This document shows positions 59,402 through 64,000 of a stretch of DNA of 64,000 nt, piece by piece. The position numbers and the translations under genes were made by a program. The stretch is from Salticus scenicus. Taxonomy: Eukaryota > Arthropoda > Arachnida > Araneae > Salticidae. The stretch is taken from NCBI GenBank assembly GCA_963930645.1, contig OZ005654.1:41842686-41906685 (forward strand). Reading direction: 5' to 3'. A model generated the notes under the pieces. The model was not told the origin of the DNA and ran no database searches. It saw nothing but the letters and a program-made list of their open reading frames with translations. Positions within the stretch are counted from its first letter, which is position 1, and every line of letters starts with the position of its first letter.

Positions 59402-60171
59402 TCAATTCAATATAAATGACAAAAATTAATTTGTAAAAAGACTATATATATATATATACTTTTTTTCTGTTTTCAACTGGACTTACCTTATTTGCTTCTG
59501 AATGTTTCTGTGGTAATTATATGAATGTCTCATTTCGTTTTCATTTTTTGCATTTTCATCACATAAATTAAACATTATATATATATATATATATATGTAC
59601 AGTCCGTAACAAAAGTCTCCGAACACTAGCGAAAATTCCTATATAAAAAAAATACAGTTTTATTAAATAAATCCTTGTCGAATCCTGTTCTTAGTCAGTC
59701 TGAAAACAGGATTCGACAAGAATTTATTTAACAAAACTGTATTAAGTGTACTTTTTTTACCATAGGAATTTTTGCTAGTGTTCCGAAACTTTTGTTACCG
59801 ACTGTAATTCGAAATGCACATTATGCAGTTAGATCATATCGTTACTTATTGACATATATGGAATCAATTTATTAGTGATTCCCGAATGCTCACATTGATT
59901 TTTAACTTAATTACTGACTTGTCTTCTTATAATACCATTGGGTAATAAAAATTTTCATTAAGCCTAGCTTAACTTTATATAATGTAGCAACAGTTTGAAG
60001 TTTTGGAAGTGTGTCCAAAAGTGCTCTATCAGGTGGAACTGAGTCGAATCAGCCTCGATACCCTCTTTGGATTCAGCGTCGAAGCCGAACTGGTTGAAAA
60101 TGTTGAACACCAAGACGAGCTTTGCGTTTACGTCAGTCGGGTAGAGGAGAATAGCCAGGCACACCAGCAAG
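46313..60171 (+). CDS. sif: still life / TIAM-type Rac guanine nucleotide exchange factor, partial (eight exons)
   Basis: Eight exons join in frame into 452 residues (coding lengths 140, 268, 144, 183, 176, 88, 180 and 178 nt), every border GT-AG. The order is that of still life/TIAM: acidic Ser-rich lead (1-45), N-terminal PH domain (~46-160; GFLSVKKWLLRK, GWKGYWVCLKG, ELENWINSIH), coiled coil and Ex region (~160-300; HLLQEEIFRLDKLIE, EQFRLRCYMTSLQSGELPNP), a Ser-rich linker, a Ras-binding-like domain (~325-410) and the start of a PDZ domain (FGFSVEAEL, VYVSRV). The family activates Rac at membranes and synapses, where PHn-CC-Ex anchors it and the DH-PH module catalyses GDP/GTP exchange. That module is not in the window and should follow to the right. 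Exon 1 begins at an AG acceptor, so upstream exons exist. Assignment is by recognition of conserved segments. Confidence 0.92.
47562..47927. mobile_element. MITE-like element in sif intron 1
   Basis: ATAAGTATAAAGGATTTAAG at the left (~47564) is inverted at the right (CTTAAATCCTTTATACTTAT, ~47906-47925). Between them GGTATAAAGG(A/G)TTTAA-like motifs recur at ~47648, ~47737 and ~47793, giving several internal partial copies of the terminus. No product. Confidence 0.65.
48271..48538 (+). CDS. sif: sif exon 2: body of the N-terminal PH domain
   Basis: Enters in phase 2 (GG|G), acceptor TGGTTCCTAG, donor CAG|GTCAGT. Residues 48-136 include the strand-rich PH core with WVCLKGTTLLFYPCD and the VDGAIMQPIPEHPKR loop. 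The basic KKWLLRKRQQ start is typical of the TIAM/SIF PHn domain, which binds phosphoinositides. Confidence 0.95.
49023..49166 (+). CDS. sif: sif exon 3: PH C-terminal helix and start of coiled coil
   Basis: Phase 0 at both ends; acceptor CTATTGTAG, donor TCG|GTAAGA. It encodes APCHGELENWINSIHCACAA (the PH helix with its invariant Trp), then TGTLHLLQEEIFRLDKLIES, the first coiled-coil helix. The 48 codons carry no stop. Confidence 0.95.
50421..50603 (+). CDS. sif: sif exon 4: coiled-coil region
   Basis: Phase 0 to phase 0; acceptor TATGTAACAG, donor AAG|GTAAGC. It encodes DAKMKHMAELQLTVVGDADT and the very conserved EQFRLRCYMTSLQSGELPNP. Helical heptads continue from exon 3. 61 codons. Confidence 0.95.
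50944..51119 (+). CDS. sif: sif exon 5: Ex extension
   Basis: Acceptor TTTCCTTCCAG, donor AAG|GTGAAC, leaving phase 2. It encodes SLLQHVSKATKSTLNQLGVF, then TVSSFHAYICARSPSLLTNL and a Ser/Arg-rich end (KRRSLSRSNSG), matching the Ex module that follows the coiled coil in SIF and TIAM. Confidence 0.95.
51178..51394. mobile_element. TA-flanked palindromic MITE, family M copy 1 (sif intron 5)
   Basis: TA duplication at 51178-51179 and 51393-51394; termini CAGTCGGTAATAAAAGTGTC and its inverse. The 213-bp element is nearly self-complementary throughout, with a centre around TTCTTAGTCAGTCTAAGAA. It is a Tc1/mariner-type MITE. Confidence 0.9.
52262..52870. mobile_element. Foldback element in sif intron 5
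   Basis: The left arm ~52262-52390 (ATCGGCCCCAGCACCATTCT, later CATCACCCACCAATTTTTTG) is the inverse of ~52735-52830 (CGAAAAAACGGTGGGTGGCT...AGGTCATTTTACTTAAGAA). A 26-T run (52831-52856) interrupts the right arm. No frame longer than ~65 codons is present. Confidence 0.65.
53447..53534 (+). CDS. sif: sif exon 6: Ser-rich linker into RBD
   Basis: Enters in phase 2 (AG|A), acceptor TTTTTCTGTTTAG, donor CAG|GTAAAA. It encodes RSFGLSTTSSLDLPTMPERS, then IKLQIPDNQ, the first strand of the Ras-binding-like domain. It is short (88 nt) and bounded by long introns. Confidence 0.88.
54731..55897 (+). pseudogene. Degenerate mariner transposon (sif intron 6)
   Basis: TA duplications at 54731-54732 and 55896-55897; the inverted ends share GGNTGAATCAAATATGAAAC. 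Conceptual pieces in shifting plus-strand frames match mariner transposase: an N-terminal helix segment (FLRREGTKSAEILRRF, AQFGENGL near 54910-54970), the catalytic HPPNSPDLSPCNYH region near 55290-55320 and a C-terminal FEPLKKTLGG / RPRFFYKYGIEKL region near 55630-55760. Stops and frameshifts separate them, and an A/T-rich insertion (~55520-55580) interrupts the 3' half. It is not functional. Confidence 0.85.
55999..56216. mobile_element. TA-flanked palindromic MITE, family M copy 2 (sif intron 6)
   Basis: TA at 55999-56000 and 56215-56216; termini CAGTCGGCTGCAAAATTATT and inverse. The middle (AAATCCTTGTCGAATC...) is shared with copies 1 and 3, but the outer ~25 bases differ from them, suggesting a different transposase specificity. 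214 bp, ending only ~120 bp before exon 7. Confidence 0.9.
56336..56515 (+). CDS. sif: sif exon 7: Ras-binding-like domain
   Basis: Phase 0 to phase 0; acceptor CAATATTTCAG, donor AAT|GTAAGT. It encodes SMSTLSLSVRDTMTVEEVLW, NDHFLRCKKRRDAEEYYVP and ELIENILN, corresponding to the ubiquitin-fold RBD of SIF/TIAM. 60 codons. Confidence 0.92.
56770..56821 (-). ncRNA. Hammerhead-ribozyme-like motif, left arm (inverted)
   Basis: On the minus strand: CTGACGA (56816-56810), stem II GGGTC/GACCC, then AAAAC where the core needs GAAAC (a G-to-A change that should abolish activity). The palindrome ACAATTGT is stem III, then GTT, and GCGAG pairs fully with TTCGC as stem I. Stem I is better preserved than in the right arm, but the core is broken. 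Confidence 0.45.
56903..56954 (+). ncRNA. Hammerhead-ribozyme-like motif, right arm
   Basis: CTGACGA (56908-56914), stem II GGTC/GACC (56917-56920 with 56933-56936), GAAAC (56938-56942), short stem III ACAGTTGT (56941-56948), candidate cleavage after the GTT at 56947-56949. Stem I pairs CGC before CTGACGA with GTG after the cleavage site (one G-T wobble). The pair at the base of stem II is non-canonical, so activity is doubtful. Confidence 0.45.
57327..57732. mobile_element. Short TIR element with internal CCCCC-containing repeats (sif intron 7)
   Basis: ACAGGATGTC (57328-57337) and GACACCCTGT (57721-57730) are imperfect inverted ends next to TA. Inside, AAAGTCCCCCAAA(AGT) occurs three times in direct orientation (~57357, ~57399, ~57679). 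A ~28-T run lies at 57580-57607. Boundaries and family are uncertain. Confidence 0.55.
58236..58465. mobile_element. TTAA-flanked MITE (sif intron 7)
   Basis: TTAA at 58236-58239 and 58462-58465 flank 222 bp ending CACTAAA / TTTAGTG. Subterminal GACGGGTTAAATGACCC and GACGGGTCACTTGACCCG blocks are themselves palindromic. The layout is piggyBac-type. Confidence 0.8.
59598..59806. mobile_element. TA-flanked palindromic MITE, family M copy 3 (sif intron 7)
   Basis: TA at 59598-59599 and 59805-59806; termini CAGTCCGTAACAAAAGTCTC and a near-exact inverse. 205 bp, with the same interior as copies 1 and 2. It ends ~190 bp upstream of exon 8, and its left TA lies at the end of a TA microsatellite. 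Confidence 0.9.
59994..60171 (+). CDS. sif: sif exon 8: RBD end and start of PDZ domain
   Basis: Phase 0 acceptor TGTAGCAACAG, donor CAAG|GTGAGA, leaving phase 1. It encodes FEVLEVCPKVLYQVELSRIS, then FGFSVEAELVENVEHQDELC and VYVSRVEENSQAHQQG, the N-terminal half of a PDZ domain. The next exon, with the carboxylate-loop partner helix and strand, was not found before the right edge. Confidence 0.93.
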
Positions 60172-60916
60172 GTGAGAATGTCTAAAATTTTGATTTAACA
60201 GATTAAAACTAATTATTGATAACAGAGATCCATTGGACATGATTTTGAATGTGAGACAATGAAGGGATCGCTCCTTGAATAGAAGTTTTGGAGTATTCAA
60301 TAAATCAATCAATTCGTAAATTTTATTTTTTGAATGAGCTGTGTGTTTTCTATCTAAATTAAAGGTACTACTCTATTAAATCAAAATAATCTTAATATAT
60401 ATATATATATATATATTATTTTAAAATAGTACAATATCAAAAATATTTGACAATTTCTCTGAGTTAAATTTTGTGGAATTAAGTAAATTACAACGTTTTA
60501 ATTTGTGATACTTCAAGTAAAATCATGATAACGTAAGTTGAGGTTTAAAATTTTATATAGGGGAAGTGATCCATATTTGTATGATTAAAATATTTCGAGA
60601 AACTGCTCACATACTTTGAACTAGAATAGTTAAAAATATTTATTTGAAAAAAACTTTTTGTACGACCAAACATCGATTGCAAAGTGCTTACCTTTTCTTC
60701 ATTCTATTCTAAAGTATGCTCAGATATGTTGGGGAAAAAAAAAAAAAAAAACTGGACATTTTTTTTTTTTTTTTTTCAATTAGGCAATTTTCAAAACTGT
60801 ACCTTTCCTGTTTAGGGAAAATTTTAAAAATTATATTAATTTAAACTAAATGTTAGAATTCCATATTCTCCAAAATATTCTACGCTATTTTTTTCTTTTG
60901 TACCAAGAAAAAGAAC

Positions 60917-60952
<36 letters not shown>

Positions 60953-62410
60953 ATACCGAGATTAAAAAACTAAATAGAGAGAGAGAAGAAAAAAGAAGGT
61001 CCTAAATCGAACACACTGTAATAGTATCAAATTCTGAGAATGAACAAAAACTTTAACCTAATCAGTATGAGAGGTCGGGGGAAGAAACAAAATGGCGAAG
61101 GACTGTTTGTTTGCTACTGAGGCATTTTGATTATATTGAAAAAAAAAGTAATCACCACGTTAAAAAGTTACTTTAAAAAAATTGGTAAATTTCCTTGAGG
61201 GTTTCAAACAAATTCTGTTTGGTAATATACATTTTTGTTCTAGTCTCTTAAAAAAATAAAAATGAAAATGTAAAATGAAAATGAAAAGTATTTAAAAAAA
61301 AAAAAATTTCAATATATTCTTTTTTTCCCTCTTGTTAATATTCCTCTTTTAAAACTCCTTAACGATTAGCCCTACACAGCAAAATGAAACTGCGCCTTGA
61401 ATGTCACACAAAATCTCATGCTTTCAATTTCGAAGTTTATCATCCACAGATAAAATGCTACATTTATTTTTACTTATGACTGGTTACATATGAATGTAAG
61501 TTAATTAAATCTGAATACCTAAAACTCTTATCTTTCAATAGGAAGAAATGCTTGAATATTCAAAAAAAATTACGAACCACATAAGTAACTAATACTTATA
61601 AACAAGATAAATAAATAAAATTTACTGATCTCTAAAATTTATTTAAAAAAAACAAATAAGTAAATACTTCTGCAGATAAACCAAATGGCGAAAAATTAAC
61701 TTATATAACTCAGCATTAAAAAAGTATAAGACCGAAATTATGCGAATACATTTTTATAAGTGTCGAATACTTTTTTTTTCCACCTCTATTTGTAAGGGTA
61801 CAAGTTCACATCACATTATCGATTCCGTGATTATAAATAGCATGTTCGCCTGGTATCCGAACTTTCAGCGATAGAGTGTTACACATGTAATACCTATATA
61901 AAATATTTCAAGTTTGGATATATCTAAATAATACATTGAAGGTCATAAAAATGTTTTTTTATTTTTATTTTATTTATTTATTTATTTATTTATTTATTAC
62001 GTGCATAAATGTATTTTTACTTAAAGTTAGTGAGATTATTAAAATTTCAGATATTTTACTTTAAATCCCTTCTATATTTATTTTTGCCTTTCTAGAAATT
62101 CTTTAATAGTTGAAACGTACAGCTATATCTAAGGGATAATGAAAATAACTTTAATTCAAAATTTTATTTTATTGAAATTTTATTTCACATTTAATCAAAC
62201 ATATTTTTTAAAATTGACTAAAATATATATGATTATACTAATATATATATGTGAGAAATGGATGTGAAATTTAGTGGATGTGAAAATTTATGTGTACAAT
62301 TTACATTTTTGTATTTATATACAGATAAGTAGATAGGCAGACAAATAAAGAAATATTAATTTTAACATTTCACAAACAAGCATTTGAATAAAATTAACTT
62401 TTAAAATAAA
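60172..62410. other. Start of sif intron 8, no further exon seen
   Basis: AT-rich intronic DNA with a long A run (60920-60950), A and T runs at 60730-60775 and a TA microsatellite (~60398-60415). I looked for the rest of the PDZ domain and saw no candidate exon. Confidence 0.6.
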
Positions 62411-62419
62411 ATTTGAATT

Positions 62420-62645
62420 TAGTAGTCGCTGTAGAAAGCGCCACCTATTACAGATTGCGCACTTTTTATTTAACTGTCACCAATAATTTTAAGAAGTAAT
62501 GTGATCGACGTTTCTTTGATTTTATTCGAGTTTTAAGTATATCAAATGCCACTTCTAAAAAATTTTGGTGGCTATTGAATAAAAAAATCTGGCAATACTG
62601 AAGTATGGGCGGCAAATCGACCAACTAGCGACTACTAACGGGTTA
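62420..62645. mobile_element. Diverged TIR element related to the 19.0-kb piggyBac-like MITE (sif intron 8)
   Basis: TAGTAGTCGCT (62420-62430) is inverted as AGCGACTACTA (62627-62637), followed by CGGGTTAA. The interior ACTGTCACCAATAATTTTAAG matches ACTATCACCAATAATTTTTAG in the 18990-19228 element, and a TTTGGTGGCTATTGA block parallels its right half. The TTAA on the left is not preserved. Confidence 0.55.
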
Positions 62646-62649
62646 ATGA

Positions 62650-63592
62650 AAATTTCAAGACTAAATGTAAAAATTAAAAAAAAAAAAAAAAAACGAAAAA
62701 CAAATATGTTTCGAGCTTTTTGGTATAATCTTTGCTTGATCGGTTAAACCTTTCACGATAATATGTCGTCGTAACTTATATGATGAAAAAAGAAAAAGAT
62801 GAAAAAAAAAAAAAAAGTTGTAAAAACTGAAAATTAAAAAGGTTTTAATTTCGGTTACACTTCATTTTTTATTTATTTCTTTATTATTATTATTTTTATT
62901 TTATTTTATTTTTTATTTTTTTTTAGTAACATATACATATATTTCTATTTAAAATTTCTTGCGTTAATATTACCTTTTAAACTAGTGATTCTTAAAATTA
63001 TACTTCAAACTTTATTTTATTGGGAAAAGCTTTTTTCTACCAAGAAATTCTAAATCGGTGATGTTTCATTCATCAAAAGTAATTTATTTATTTATTTATA
63101 ATTTTTATTTTCCTTGTGGTAAACAGCAGTATACTTTATTTTGAAAGTGATTATTGATCCACACACAATTCTTTTTGTATAGAAGAATAAAGAAATATGC
63201 ATAAAATCGTTTATATTACATGCATAAAGGATCTGTTATTATAAGAAACATACTCACCATGTAGCTGATTGATGCAATACTAGAAATTTTAGGTAAAACA
63301 CAGAATTATTTCATTTGAATATAACCCAGTTGTCAGTATTAATTTCTTTTAGACCAATGCCCCGAAATACCTTAGAAATAATCATCTAAAAAAGTAAATT
63401 ATTGAAGAATATAGTCTTTAATTAAAAATAATTTAATATAATACAAATATATATATATATACGTAAATAATTTTAAAATGTGTGCTAACGTTTAAATTTA
63501 ATTTAAAAAACTTTTACTTGAGTGTTGATGGTATTAATAATGTATCTATTAATTGCTAAATTTTATACCGTTCTAAAATTCTTCATTATATA

Positions 63593-63651
<59 letters not shown>

Positions 63652-64000
63652 GTAAGATGGCACCTGCTCACGTTACGTTGAACGCTAAGTATAAACGGAA
63701 AATTAGAATAGATTAACGTTAAAATTAAATAACCCTTTTAAATATCCCTTTTTTAATATTGTTATTAGCTTTTAAATTTTAAAGATTGATAACTATCACT
63801 TAATGCATTCATTTATTTCATTTCAGTAGCACCTACATCGATTAATCGTTTCTTTACTTTTAATCTTTTCTTTTCACTAATGTTCGTTTTGGCAACCTGT
63901 TTATTTCTACTATCTCTGTATGGAATCGTTTACATGTGGACTTATTAAAAATACTTATTCCATGTTTCAATTTCGGTTTGTGTTACAGTTTAATCAAATT
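62650..64000. other. sif intron 8 continued, microsatellites
   Basis: Contains ATT/TTTA runs (62880-62925), a TA microsatellite (~63590-63650) and AT-rich DNA. No exon or element was identified to the window edge. Confidence 0.6.

Overview
This is AT-rich animal nuclear DNA, most likely from a chelicerate and probably a spider. It carries intron-split genes with GT-AG borders, very many transposon remnants, long A/T homopolymers and microsatellites, and no bacterial gene organisation. The arthropod assignment rests on the exons of a still life (sif/TIAM) homologue. The spider assignment is inference from the BEL/Pao protein, the SINE style and the base composition.

Layout. Positions 1-6022 hold a minus-strand BEL/Pao LTR retrotransposon with one uninterrupted 1794-residue gag-pol frame and a 510-bp 5' LTR; the window cuts into its 3' LTR after 12 bp. 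Positions 6023-46312 contain no gene I can recognise. They are a mosaic of (a) a modular repeat superfamily whose copies combine ~174-bp tandem units, a CA/CAGA-rich linker and a terminal hairpin tail (9.4, 13.7, 16.0, 21.3, 22.1, 23.9, 33.0 and 40.1 kb); (b) TIR elements and MITEs, including TTAA-flanked and TA-flanked families, a nested MITE pair and a THAP-domain transposase relic; (c) a tRNA-derived SINE; (d) long foldback repeats; and (e) two GC-richer islands (28.1-28.46 and 35.3-35.63 kb) that could be promoters or 5' untranslated exons.

Positions 46313-60171 carry eight consecutive plus-strand coding exons of a still life/TIAM-type Rac guanine nucleotide exchange factor. They encode an acidic/serine-rich lead, the N-terminal PH domain, the coiled-coil/Ex extension, the Ras-binding-like domain and the beginning of the PDZ domain, 452 residues in frame. 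The DH-PH catalytic module must lie beyond the right edge, and further N-terminal or untranslated exons probably lie upstream. The introns hold a TA-flanked palindromic MITE family (three copies), a decayed mariner, a TTAA MITE, several foldbacks, and an inverted pair of hammerhead-ribozyme-like motifs of the kind found in Penelope-like elements.

The most interesting material is the modular tandem-unit superfamily, which resembles Helentron-associated HINE/DINE elements, and the inverted hammerhead-like pair in a sif intron. All boundaries were placed by eye without alignment software.
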